Shown here in pieces: positions 18,134 through 26,350 of a stretch of DNA of 64,000 nt; position 1 is the first letter of the stretch; every line of letters begins with the position of its first letter. Made by a program: the position numbers and the translations under genes. The stretch comes from Phycisphaeraceae bacterium (lineage in GTDB: Bacteria; Planctomycetota; Phycisphaerae; Phycisphaerales; SM1A02). The stretch is taken from positions 62,001-126,000 of the forward strand of contig JAHBWY010000003.1 of NCBI GenBank assembly GCA_019636735.1, in the 5' to 3' direction. The notes under the pieces are model-generated. The model saw only the letters and a program-made list of their open reading frames with translations. It was not told where the DNA came from and did no database searches.

Positions 18134-19087
18134 TCACTGGGTCACGAAGACATCATCAGCCCGGGTCGGAAGGCGACCGCTTTCGAGGGCGGTGGGGTCC
18201 TCCCGCTCGCAGGGCAGCCAGATGGAATCTCCGGAGGGCAGGAGCGGGGAGAAGAGCCAGCGAATCGAGCCATCGTCGAGGAGGACATTCTGCCCCTGGC
18301 TCCGGTGGTTGGCGCTGCTCCTGGCGGCGAAGCCGCGCCACTCGAGCCCCTCATGGAAGCGCTCCATGGCGGGGTTCGCATCGGCCACCATGATGCCGTT
18401 CAGGGTGGCGAGGGTCAGTCGTTGCCCCGCTGCGGGGACTCGCAGCGCCATGGCGCCGCGCTCCTTCTCGCAGCCGGGGCATGTGAGGCACTTGGCGCCG
18501 ATGTAGGCGCGGTGATGCAGCAGTTCGAGGTTCTCGCCATGGCGATAGCGGCGCCAATCGACTCGCTCTGGCGCTTGCTCAAGGTCGCGGACCGATCCGC
18601 CCGTGCCGGAACTCAGGAATGAGCCGAGGCCCGCGGCGAGCGGCAGACGACCGTCGTGATCGAGCGCGAAGCGCTCCATGCCGACATGGATCGACGCCAT
18701 GTTGCGCTCGCACTGCTCGCGAATCGCGGCGTTGCGCATCGAGGCGAGAAGAGGCCAGCCGACGCCGAGCGCGACCAGCACCAGTGCGGCAACGGTGAGT
18801 GCATCGGGAAGTCGAAGCAGGCGCGCTTTCGGACGAGCGGTCTCGAGGCGCATCCGTCGGCGCTGCGCGTCCTCCGCAGCATCGATCGACTCAGTCAGGC
18901 GCTCGAAAAGCGCCGGTGACGGCGATTCGGCGGGCAGCGCATCGAGATGGCCGAACAGTTCCAGCAGCGCTCGAGCGCGCTGCAGATCCTCGCCATCGAG
19001 GCGATCGAGGATCTCCGGATTGAACTCATGCTCGACCAGCAGGTCGAGCATTCGCGCGTCAGCATCACTCAGTTGCGGCAGCGTCAT
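18134..19087 (-). CDS. Anti-sigma-like protein with pilin-type extracytoplasmic domain
   Basis: This 317-residue protein has a cytoplasmic helical N-terminus (about residues 1-95, Asp/Glu/Leu-rich), one transmembrane helix (about 96-115, ALTVAALVLVALGVGWPL) and a large outer domain. The outer part begins with a pseudopilin/DUF1559-like pattern: RNAAIREQCERNMASIHVG, then FALDHDGRLPL. It later has the NHRSQGQNVLLDDGSIRWL signature seen at the end of such planctomycetal pilin-like proteins. CLTCPGC may bind metal or form disulphides. It begins 21 bases after the ECF sigma stop, the typical position of an anti-sigma partner, so the cytoplasmic part probably holds the sigma factor. No zinc anti-sigma motif (HxxxCxxC) was seen. 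Confidence 0.6.
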   Translation of the reverse strand: MTLPQLSDADARMLDLLVEHEFNPEILDRLDGEDLQRARALLELFGHLDALPAESPSPALFERLTESIDAAEDAQRRRMRLETARPKARLLRLPDALTVAALVLVALGVGWPLLASMRNAAIREQCERNMASIHVGMERFALDHDGRLPLAAGLGSFLSSGTGGSVRDLEQAPERVDWRRYRHGENLELLHHRAYIGAKCLTCPGCEKERGAMALRVPAAGQRLTLATLNGIMVADANPAMERFHEGLEWRGFAARSSANHRSQGQNVLLDDGSIRWLFSPLLPSGDSIWLPCEREDPTALESGRLPTRADDVFVTQ

Positions 19088-19108
19088 TCGATGGTCCCTC
19101 TCACGCCC

Positions 19109-19858
19109 TCACGAGGTCGATTCATCACTCGATTCGGTCCGGCGTCGCCACAGCGTGGCGAACGAAGCCACGGCGGAGTGGAGCCGGCTTTTCACGGTGC
19201 CCAGCGGAATGTCGAGCGCTTCGGCGATCTGGGCGTAGCTCATCCGGTGGAAGTAGCTCAGAAGAAGAATCTCGCGGAGCGGAGGCGACAGCTCATCCAT
19301 GACGGCCTTCACCTGTTCCGCATCATCACGACGGATGCTCTCGGAGTCCGCCTGATCGGCGGGCGTCGCGAGGAGATCAACGAGCGTCGGACCGGCGGGG
19401 TCGCTCCCCATTGGCGCATCGATGCTCCGGTGACCGCGCGTGCGCTGGCGTCGCAGCCAATCGCGCGCCTTGTTCGCAGCGATCGTGAAGAGCCAGGGTC
19501 GGAATCGGCGCGCCGGATCGAAGGTGCGTCCGGAGGAGAAGACCTGGAGGAAGGTCTCCTGAAAGACATCGTCCGTGGCGGCGGTGGACCCGAGAAACCG
19601 GAAGAGGAAGGCGTGGACTTCCTTCATGTGACGGGCCATCAGCGCGTCGAAGGCCTCCCGGGAGCCGTCGAGGAAGTCGAGCATCAGCGACTCGTCGCTC
19701 GGCGCGTCGGGAGAATCGTGCTGCTGCACCGATGGGATCCTAACGGCCTCGCCCGCCGGCGCGGCGGCAGCCCGAGGGCCGCGGCCGCGCCAGTGGGCCG
19801 GGAAGAGAGAGGAGAGCATGAGGCCTTGCGCCGGAAGAGCGGCGCCGAACATGGTCAT
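19109..19858 (-). CDS. ECF-type RNA polymerase sigma factor
   Basis: This extracytoplasmic-function sigma factor directs RNA polymerase to a small regulon. Region 2 is visible (AFDALMARHMKEVHAFLFRF, then TDDVFQETFLQVF and the RPWLFTIAANKARDWLRR core). Region 4 has the helix-turn-helix MSYAQIAEALDIPLGTVKSR near the C-terminus. The frame allows 249 residues from ATG 19858, but the first 55 residues are not conserved; ATG 19819 or a later start is possible. The next gene downstream is the pilin-like membrane partner. The divergent hpnH promoter lies 11 bases beyond the first possible start. Confidence 0.88.
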   Translation of the reverse strand: MTMFGAALPAQGLMLSSLFPAHWRGRGPRAAAAPAGEAVRIPSVQQHDSPDAPSDESLMLDFLDGSREAFDALMARHMKEVHAFLFRFLGSTAATDDVFQETFLQVFSSGRTFDPARRFRPWLFTIAANKARDWLRRQRTRGHRSIDAPMGSDPAGPTLVDLLATPADQADSESIRRDDAEQVKAVMDELSPPLREILLLSYFHRMSYAQIAEALDIPLGTVKSRLHSAVASFATLWRRRTESSDESTS

Positions 19859-19865
19859 CGAACGC

Positions 19866-19874
19866 TGCTACGAT
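19866..19874 (+). promoter_or_regulatory. Extended -10 promoter element upstream of hpnH
   Basis: TGCTACGAT carries the TGn extension and a TACGAT hexamer. No good -35 lies 17 bases upstream, as is common for extended -10 promoters. Transcription from it would leave a leader of about 167 bases before hpnH; I saw no riboswitch pattern in that leader. Confidence 0.35.
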
Positions 19875-20047
19875 GCTCGCCAGCCCCCGGGTTCGGACGA
19901 ACCTCGCGATGGATCGCGGGAAGTCACCCGCCACAGGGGGCCGAGAACCCTGCCCCCTGAGCGGCAGGCCTCAGCCCATCGTCCGCGTTCGCCGCCGAGG
20001 CTGCCGTGCTCGGCCTCTCTCTGCCTCTCGAATCGCCCAACGACCCA

Positions 20048-21202
20048 ATGCCCGTACCTCTCAGCCAGATGTGGACCGTGGCGACCTATGTCCTGAAGCA
20101 GAAGTTTCAGGGCAGGAAGCGCTATCCGCTGGTGCTCATGCTCGAGCCGCTCTTCCGCTGCAACCTCGCCTGCGCAGGGTGCGGCAAGATCCAGTACCCG
20201 CCGCACATCCTGAAGCGGCAGCTCACGGTCGATGAGTGCGTGCGCGCGGTCGAGGAGTGCGGCGCTCCCATGGTGAGCATTCCCGGAGGCGAGCCGCTCC
20301 TGCATCCGGAGATCGGTGAGATTGTTCGGGCGCTGGTGGCGCGGCGCAAGTACATCTACCTCTGCACCAACGCGCTGCTCCTGAAGGAGAAGCTCGAAGA
20401 GGGCCTCTTCACGCCCAGCAAGTACCTCACCTTCTCGGTGCACATGGATGGTCAGGCGGAGCATCACGACTTCGCCGTCTGCCGCGAGGGCACCTATGAG
20501 AAGGCGATCGCGGGCATCCGTCTTGCCGTGGAGCAAGGCTTCAGGGTGACGACCAACACGACGCTCTTCGACAATGCCGACCCCAACTCGGTGCGCGCCT
20601 TCTTCGACGAGATGATGGAGATCGGCGTCGAGGGCATGATGCTTTCCCCCGGCTATGCCTACGACAAGGCACCGGATCAGAGCGGCTTCCTGAAGCGGCA
20701 GAAGACGAATGAACTTTTCGAGATGATCCTGGCCAATCGAGACGCGGGAAAGCGGAAGTGGCGCTTCAACCAGAGCCCGCTCTTCCTCGAGTTCCTGATG
20801 GGGCAGCGTCACTACGAGTGCACGCCGTGGGGGATGCCGACCTACAACATCTTTGGTTGGCAGAAGCCCTGCTATCTGCTGAACGAGGGATACGCCGACT
20901 CGTTCAAGGAACTCATCGACGGCACGGAGTGGGACAACTACGGTCGCGCGAGCGGCAATCCCAAGTGCGAGAACTGCATGGTGCACTCGGGCTATGAAGC
21001 GAGCGCCGTCAATCACACCTTCAGCTCGTTCGGGGGCATGTTCGCCACGGTGAAGGCGATGCTCTTCAATCGCTACGCGAACCCCGCTGCCGCCGAGCGC
21101 CTGACCGAAGAGCGAGCGAAGCCCCACGGGCCCATCGCTCATCTCGTGCAGCTCGGGCTGGCCAAGGATCTCGATCGCGAGGTCGAGCGGTCGGCAGCGT
21201 GA
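20048..21202 (+). CDS. hpnH: Adenosyl-hopene transferase HpnH (radical SAM)
   Basis: HpnH adds the 5'-deoxyadenosyl group to diploptene, the first step to C35 side-chain hopanoids. The 384-residue protein starts MPVPLSQMWTVATYVLKQK and continues with RKRYPLVLMLEPLFRCNLAC, both matching the family. The radical-SAM cluster motif is CNLACAGC (residues about 50-57). PGGEPLLHPEI is the SAM-binding GGE motif. The C-terminal cysteines (CENCMVHSGYEAS and upstream) fit the family tail. ATG 20048 was chosen since family members begin at this point; the open frame starts 42 bases earlier. No squalene-hopene cyclase or other hpn gene is adjacent. Confidence 0.92.
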   Translation: MPVPLSQMWTVATYVLKQKFQGRKRYPLVLMLEPLFRCNLACAGCGKIQYPPHILKRQLTVDECVRAVEECGAPMVSIPGGEPLLHPEIGEIVRALVARRKYIYLCTNALLLKEKLEEGLFTPSKYLTFSVHMDGQAEHHDFAVCREGTYEKAIAGIRLAVEQGFRVTTNTTLFDNADPNSVRAFFDEMMEIGVEGMMLSPGYAYDKAPDQSGFLKRQKTNELFEMILANRDAGKRKWRFNQSPLFLEFLMGQRHYECTPWGMPTYNIFGWQKPCYLLNEGYADSFKELIDGTEWDNYGRASGNPKCENCMVHSGYEASAVNHTFSSFGGMFATVKAMLFNRYANPAAAERLTEERAKPHGPIAHLVQLGLAKDLDREVERSAA

Positions 21203-21226
21203 CTTCGCAGGGAAGGCGGGCGGGCG

Positions 21227-21252
21227 GGGGCGCACCCCTTCGGATGCGCCCC
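21227..21252. terminator. Strong hairpin between hpnH and the C39-like gene
   Basis: GGGGCGCA pairs with TGCGCCCC around a 10-base loop that contains CTTCGG. The two flanking genes converge here. The stem is GC-rich but no T-run follows, so it may act on either strand as a weak or Rho-assisted stop. Confidence 0.5.
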
Positions 21253-21281
21253 GCGCCAAGGCCTCACGGTCAGATGCGCGG

Positions 21282-23450
21282 TCAGTTGCTGGTCGGACAG
21301 GGGCCCCAGTTGCCGAGGATGTACGCAAGGTCCGCGCCGTTGACCACGCGGTCGACGACGATGTCAAACGGCTCCTCGAAGATGTGCATCGGCGGAATCG
21401 GACCCCACACGGAGAGAAGAAGGGCCAGGTCCTGTCCATCCACAATGCCATCCATGTTCAGATCGCCAATGCAGGGTGGATCGGGAATCGGCCGGCCCGG
21501 AGTGATCACGCCGGGATCGAAGTTGTCGAACGGGGGCTGATCGTGTTCGCCGGGCACGAAGTTTCCGCGCGGTCGCTCGGGGTCCAGAGCGGCCACTTGG
21601 CAGGCCGCTTCGAAGGCACCCTCGATCACCGGCTTCCAGCCCGTCGGGCCATCCGCCTCGGGTGGTGATCGCTCCAGGTGAATGACCTCCGATGCGGCCG
21701 TGGAGATGATGACCTCATCATCGCCGAGGAAGTTGATGCCAACCACGGAGGTGCTCTTCGGAAGCTCGATTTCATCAACGATCGCGAGTTCGAGCGGGCC
21801 GACACCCGCCCGCTTCTCATCCGGCGGTGCAAGGCCGAAGAGCGAGGTGGAAGTGGCCGAGGCGTACCAGATGACACCGTCGAGAGGGTTCGCGGCCATC
21901 GCGCCGCCCTCTCCCGGGCTGGCGCCTTCCGGCACTGCGTAGACCGTGACTTCCTCATCGTCGGCTCCAAGAATGGCCACCTGGAGACCGTCGCTCGAGA
22001 GGAGCATCACCTCGTCAGTGAAGTCGTTGAACTCGATCGCGCTCACCTCGAAGGGGAGCTTGAGCGGTGTCGGTGGTGATCCGAAGTCATCATCGCCATC
22101 GGGAAGCGGAATCTCCGCTTCAAGCGGCAGCTCCACTCGATGGAGTTCCTGTCCCGCCACGACATAGATGGCTCGGTTTCGACCCACGACCATATGCTCG
22201 GCGCCGTCGATGTCGGCGAGGGTCTCGTTCTGGCCAGTCACGGGATCGATGATCACGATCGAGCGCATCGAGTCGGCGCCGGCCACGCCATTGCCCTTGA
22301 TGAGACCGATGATCCCCCGGCCATCGGGGTGTCGGGCGGCGCCGACCAGCTCGACTCCAAAGTCAATGGGCTCGCAGACCATTCCACCATTGCCGCCACC
22401 ACCGCCATTGGGAGCCCACGGATTCTGCGGCTTCATCTTGACGAACTGCGGTGGTTGCCCCGGAACGGCTGGCGCGATCTTGCCGATAGCCGTGCGCGGC
22501 CTGACGATGGTCATCCCATCAAGCAGGCTCAGAGTGGAGCCCACCACGAAGTTCGGTGCCTGGTTCTCCGGGAAGATGCGCGTCATCCAGCGGGCGGGGA
22601 AGCCCGGCGCAAAGATGCGCACCCACATGTCGCCCGCGTTGTAGACATGCTGCTTGTATTCCGCCTGTGTTCCCAGGACTGGATTGCAGCCATCATCGGC
22701 AGGGTCCCGAATTCGGAGCTTGCAGATCGGATCATTGCGGTAGGCACCGGTCATGACCACGAAGTGACCGCCATTGCGCTGCACCACCGGCACCGTGCCC
22801 ATGAAGCCGACGACCTGGTAGTGGCCGTAGGCAACCATCACCAGCGCGCCGGACATGCCGGTGGCGGCAAGCTGATTCAGGTTCAGACCCTTGACGCCCG
22901 TCGCCAGGTAGTGGCTCGCCACGAGAGGCTGGCGATTGACACGGAAGGCGGTGTTCAGGCCCTGCATCATGCCCTTGGTCGAGGTTCCCTGAAGCGACCA
23001 GCCCGACCACTGCCCCAGCTTGCCGATGTGCGCGGTCGCCGCGCAGAAGAACGCCGGCTGTCGCCAGATGTCGCCCAGTTGATTGGCCGGAAGCAGTCCC
23101 GGGTAGCCATGGTTCGCGGCGTAGATGTAGAGGTTTGTTCCCGCCGTGGGTCCGCAATGCATGCCGCCCGGGTGAAGGATGGCGCAGGCTCCACCTGGCG
23201 TCGGGATGCCGGGGAAGGGCGGCAGTGCGCAGTTCGCATTGATCGCGCGCATCTGATCCAGATCCGGCATGTTTGCGCGGACATGGAGGTAGTGCGTCGG
23301 CCCCTCCCAGAAGTCCACGCCGTCGGCCTGGGCACCGGCGAGCCCCGTGCATGCCGCGATGGAAGCAATCGTTGCGGCGATGGCCCCTCGGCGACTCTTG
23401 CATGTCGAAACCACTTGGACCGACCTGGCCCCAACTTCGCTTCTGCTCAT
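21282..23450 (-). CDS. Secreted C39-like cysteine peptidase with dockerin-like tail
   Basis: This 722-residue secreted protein has a signal peptide over residues 1-41 (AACTGLAGAQA). The first folded region resembles C39-like peptidases: HCGPTAGTNLYIY supplies the candidate catalytic Cys near residue 98, GGHFVVMTGAY the His near 227, and RIRDPADDG an Asp near 250. The middle third (about 350-620) is beta-rich and may be a propeller, judging by repeated short strands. The end carries two calcium-loop repeats, DLNMDGIVDGQDLALLL and a second, looser VVNGADLAYILGNWG, typical of dockerin type I domains. ATG 23450 is preceded by GGGAGGG. The open frame starts 45 bases earlier but lacks such a site. 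Substrate is unknown. Confidence 0.7.
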   Translation of the reverse strand: MSRSEVGARSVQVVSTCKSRRGAIAATIASIAACTGLAGAQADGVDFWEGPTHYLHVRANMPDLDQMRAINANCALPPFPGIPTPGGACAILHPGGMHCGPTAGTNLYIYAANHGYPGLLPANQLGDIWRQPAFFCAATAHIGKLGQWSGWSLQGTSTKGMMQGLNTAFRVNRQPLVASHYLATGVKGLNLNQLAATGMSGALVMVAYGHYQVVGFMGTVPVVQRNGGHFVVMTGAYRNDPICKLRIRDPADDGCNPVLGTQAEYKQHVYNAGDMWVRIFAPGFPARWMTRIFPENQAPNFVVGSTLSLLDGMTIVRPRTAIGKIAPAVPGQPPQFVKMKPQNPWAPNGGGGGNGGMVCEPIDFGVELVGAARHPDGRGIIGLIKGNGVAGADSMRSIVIIDPVTGQNETLADIDGAEHMVVGRNRAIYVVAGQELHRVELPLEAEIPLPDGDDDFGSPPTPLKLPFEVSAIEFNDFTDEVMLLSSDGLQVAILGADDEEVTVYAVPEGASPGEGGAMAANPLDGVIWYASATSTSLFGLAPPDEKRAGVGPLELAIVDEIELPKSTSVVGINFLGDDEVIISTAASEVIHLERSPPEADGPTGWKPVIEGAFEAACQVAALDPERPRGNFVPGEHDQPPFDNFDPGVITPGRPIPDPPCIGDLNMDGIVDGQDLALLLSVWGPIPPMHIFEEPFDIVVDRVVNGADLAYILGNWGPCPTSN

Positions 23451-23470
23451 CTGAAACCCTCCCTTGTTAT

Positions 23471-23559
23471 GCGAAAGTTTGCACAAAGTATGCAAAACTT
23501 GGAACGATCACAGGGTACCAAGGGTTGCAGTCCTAGTCAAGAGTCGTGCAAGCTTTCGC
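23471..23559 (-). promoter_or_regulatory. Promoter flanked by operator-like inverted repeats
   Basis: On the minus strand, TTGACT (23540-23535), a 17-base spacer and TACCCT (23517-23512) form a sigma-70-type promoter for the secreted peptidase gene. Two 14-base arms that are inverted copies with one mismatch flank it: 23546-23559 just upstream of the -35, and 23471-23484 in the leader. Each arm is itself an imperfect palindrome around GAAAG/CTTTC. Between the second arm and the start, TTTTGCATAC, TTTGTGCAAAC and TTTCGCATAAC repeat every 11 bases. The layout suggests a looping repressor or activator. Confidence 0.55.
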
Positions 23560-23656
23560 AGAAAAACTCACGATGGCCACACTGTCTGGCCACAGAGGTC
23601 GGTGGCCGATCAATGTGATGGTGGCGGCGCCGCATATCGCCGGGACAGGTCACCCC

Positions 23657-24262
23657 TCACGCCGCTGCGACAGCGTCGCAAAATGCCCGGATGAGGGCTG
23701 GATCCTTTTCGCCCGGACTTCGCTCGACGCCGCTGCTGACATCGACGGCGTAGGGCCGGACCTGCTGGATCGCCTCGGCCACGGTGTCCGGTCGCAGTCC
23801 GCCCGCCAGAATCACCGGCTTCTCGAGGATCGGCATCAGCGCCGCCAGTTCGCCGTGATCAAAGGGCACCCCCGAGCCGCCCTCGGGTCCATCGAGAAGC
23901 AGGGCGGAGACGGAGGCATGCTTGTCCCAGTGTTTCGCCTTCTCCACAGACCATCGCACGCCGCGAATAACCGGCCGCCCCGCCTCCCATAGGCGGTCGG
24001 CGGCGTCCTCCCCATGAACCTGCAGTGTTCCCGGCCACCGAGGGGCGATGGCGGGCCAGTCACTGCCACCGGCGACCACGGCGATCACCGGGACAAGGTC
24101 ACCCACCGAGGCGTGAATCTCGAGCGCCTGCGTGAGCGAGACCCGGCGCTGGCTTCCTTCCGCAAGAACCACCCCGATCGCATCGGCTCCGGCTTCGACA
24201 GCGAACGCCGCCATGACGGCGTCGCGGATACCACAGATCTTGACTCGCGTGCGAGCCCTCAT
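23657..24262 (-). CDS. trpF: Phosphoribosylanthranilate isomerase
   Basis: TrpF converts phosphoribosylanthranilate to CdRP in tryptophan synthesis. The 201-residue TIM barrel has the family signature VKICGIRD (catalytic Cys at about residue 10), an LQVHGED strand, a PVILAGGL strand and the phosphate-binding VDVSSGVERSPGEKD (Asp and SGVE conserved, about 172-186). It stands alone, with no other trp gene in the window. On the minus strand TATCCT lies 9 bases before the ATG, so the message may be leaderless or nearly so. It is divergent from citrate synthase with 53 bases between the starts. Confidence 0.93.
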   Translation of the reverse strand: MRARTRVKICGIRDAVMAAFAVEAGADAIGVVLAEGSQRRVSLTQALEIHASVGDLVPVIAVVAGGSDWPAIAPRWPGTLQVHGEDAADRLWEAGRPVIRGVRWSVEKAKHWDKHASVSALLLDGPEGGSGVPFDHGELAALMPILEKPVILAGGLRPDTVAEAIQQVRPYAVDVSSGVERSPGEKDPALIRAFCDAVAAA

Positions 24263-24315
24263 GATTGCCCTAGGATACGGATCTTTCGAACCATCACCCT
24301 TTCTTCAGCGACACC

Positions 24316-25473
24316 ATGAGCCAGTCAACCGTGACCTCTTCAGGACCCATTCTCGACAAGGGACTCGCCAACACCATCGCCTCCGAGACGCAGATGAGCT
24401 TCATCGATGGAGCGAAGGGCGTGCTCGAGTATGTCGGCTACGACATCGATTCGCTCGCGCGAAACTCGACCTTTGAGGAGGTCGTCTTTCTCCTGTGGAA
24501 TCGTCGCCTTCCTCGCAAGGCGGAACTGGAGGCGTTCACGGCGGAACTGCGGCGCGAGTACGACCTGCCGAAGGGCATGTGGGACCTGCTCGTCCAGATG
24601 CCGCGCGACGCGGCGCCGATGCATGTGCTCCGGACGCTCGTCTCGGCGCTCGCCCTCTTCGACGAGGAACGCGATGACAACTCTCCCGCAGCGAACGCCC
24701 GCAAGGCAGTCCGTCTTCTCGCAAAGACCCCGGCGCTCATCGCCAACTTCGATCGCCATCGCAAGGGCAAGTCACTCGTCAAGCCCGATGCGTCACACTC
24801 GATCGCGCGATCGTTCCTGACGATGCTCAACGGCGCGCCGCCGACAGAAGCGGTGGAGCGAGCCCTCGATGTCTGCCTGATCCTGCACGCCGACCATGGC
24901 TTGAACGCCAGCACCTTCGCGGCGCGGGTCACCATCAGCACACTGAGCGATCTCTACTCGGCCATGACCACGGCCATCGGCACCCTCAAGGGTCCGCTCC
25001 ACGGCGGCGCGAATGAGGAGGTCATGGTGATGCTCCGCGAGATCGAGTCGATGGACCGTGTCGAGCCCTATATTCGCGAGAAGCTGGCGAAGAAGGATCG
25101 GATCATGGGCTTCGGCCATCGCGTCTACAAGGCGCTCGATCCTCGCGCCGGCTACCTGAAGACCTTTGCCAAGCAGGTCGCGAGCGACACCGGAAATCTC
25201 CATCTCTACGAGATGAGCACGAAGATCGAGGCGATCATGGCCTCGGAGGTGGCGGCGAAGGGCATCTATCCGAATGTCGACTTCTATTCAGCCACGACCT
25301 ATCACTCGATCGGCATCGACCTCGATCTCTTCACCTGCATGTTCGCGATGAGCCGCATCTCGGGGTGGGCGGGCCACTGCATCGAGCAGCTCGACGGCAA
25401 CAAGCTCATCCGGCCGATGGCGGAGTACACCGGACCTCACGACCTGAAGTATCGGCCGATCTCGGAGCGCTGA
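24316..25473 (+). CDS. gltA: Citrate synthase
   Basis: Citrate synthase condenses oxaloacetate and acetyl-CoA at the entry of the TCA cycle. The 385-residue product has the family blocks LHADHGLNAS (about 192-201), GPLHGGANEEV (catalytic His, about 226-236), GFGHRVYK (His, about 263-270) and YPNVDFYSA (catalytic Asp near 321). The short form with a DKGLANTIASET start resembles Gram-positive and archaeal citrate and 2-methylcitrate synthases more than the long NADH-sensitive E. coli type, so methylcitrate activity cannot be excluded. No TCA neighbours are present. Confidence 0.94.
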   Translation: MSQSTVTSSGPILDKGLANTIASETQMSFIDGAKGVLEYVGYDIDSLARNSTFEEVVFLLWNRRLPRKAELEAFTAELRREYDLPKGMWDLLVQMPRDAAPMHVLRTLVSALALFDEERDDNSPAANARKAVRLLAKTPALIANFDRHRKGKSLVKPDASHSIARSFLTMLNGAPPTEAVERALDVCLILHADHGLNASTFAARVTISTLSDLYSAMTTAIGTLKGPLHGGANEEVMVMLREIESMDRVEPYIREKLAKKDRIMGFGHRVYKALDPRAGYLKTFAKQVASDTGNLHLYEMSTKIEAIMASEVAAKGIYPNVDFYSATTYHSIGIDLDLFTCMFAMSRISGWAGHCIEQLDGNKLIRPMAEYTGPHDLKYRPISER

Positions 25474-25563
25474 ACTCCGCCGTGTCGCCACGACGCCGGG
25501 TTCATCGCATGGGTTCAAGACCCGAGGTGCGCCTCAGCTCGCGTCACCGCGCTGATCGAGCGC

Positions 25564-26292
25564 TCACGGCGTCAGCACTTCGCCCTGACGAAGCGCCTGA
25601 ATCGAGGCCTTCCTCTGATCGAAGTCATCGGCGATGTGGGAGAGGCGCATCCGGGAGCGCACGGCGTCGGGCAATGCTTCGAGCTTCTCAAGTTCGGTGT
25701 GAGCCGGAGGCGAGCTCGTCTCGTGCACGAAGAGATCACTCTCGGAGAGCCACTTGACCAAGTCAGGGTCCCACGGGGTGTCAGCGCTCCATCCGAAGGA
25801 GCGAAGGCCATTGGAGAATCGAAGCGCCGTCGTCGGGACGGGGTGCCGCGTGGGGTGCGTCTCCAGCTCGAGGCCTGCGACGCGCACCGGTCGGCCCGGC
25901 TCGACCACATGGAGCGTGAAGTAGTCGGCGAGTGACGCTCGCCCGCCTTGGTCCATGGCTGGGGCGAGTCGCTCCCAGATGCGTGCCGCCGCACCCGGGC
26001 CCATGTGCAGGCGGGGCGGCGGGGCGGGTCGCTGTCGCCGCGCCAGCCACTGCTTGAAGCCGAGCGCCTCGAGTCCGTTGCAGTGGTCGCCATGCAGATG
26101 AGTGACCACGATGTCCTGAATCGACAGCGGATCGAACTCCCAGCCGGATGCTGCGGACGCCTCAGAAAGGGCGCGGAAGATGCTGTCCGGACAATCGACC
26201 AAGATGAGGCCTTCGGGCCCCTCCACCACACAGGAGGTGCCGAAATGTCTCACGCTGAACGCGTCGCCAATGCCGATGATGAGGACGCGCAT
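25564..26292 (-). CDS. Metallo-beta-lactamase-fold hydrolase (RNase Z-like)
   Basis: This 242-residue protein has the metal-binding motif THLHGDHCNGLEAL (HxHxDH) near residue 63, the next His in HPTRHPVP near residue 148, SADTPWDP giving the bridging Asp, and a late His in LSHIADD. This order resembles RNase Z/arylsulfatase-type members, but it is shorter than RNase Z and lacks a clear exosite arm. ATG 26292 (MRVLIIGIGDAF) starts the first beta strand; the frame is open for 60 more codons that overlap the divergent porin gene. It is convergent with citrate synthase. The substrate is unknown. Confidence 0.82.
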   Translation of the reverse strand: MRVLIIGIGDAFSVRHFGTSCVVEGPEGLILVDCPDSIFRALSEASAASGWEFDPLSIQDIVVTHLHGDHCNGLEALGFKQWLARRQRPAPPPRLHMGPGAAARIWERLAPAMDQGGRASLADYFTLHVVEPGRPVRVAGLELETHPTRHPVPTTALRFSNGLRSFGWSADTPWDPDLVKWLSESDLFVHETSSPPAHTELEKLEALPDAVRSRMRLSHIADDFDQRKASIQALRQGEVLTP

Positions 26293-26314
26293 GGAATCGC
26301 AGAAGGGTAGCAAG

Positions 26315-26343
26315 TTGCCAAGCGAGGGGCGCAGCGGCATACT
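26315..26343 (+). promoter_or_regulatory. Sigma-70-type promoter of the porin gene
   Basis: TTGCCA (26315-26320), a 17-base spacer and CATACT (26338-26343) form a good promoter. The hexamer ends 7 bases before ATG 26351, so the transcript should begin at or just before the start codon. Confidence 0.6.
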
Positions 26344-26350
26344 CCCGCCG

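Noticed and set aside
22140..23618. 492-codon plus-strand frame across the C39-like gene
   Set aside because: Antisense shadow of the secreted peptidase, with a His/Arg-rich composition and no domain.
24240..24276. TTGACT and TAGGAT as a citrate-synthase promoter
   Set aside because: The spacer would be 25 bases, too long for sigma-70.
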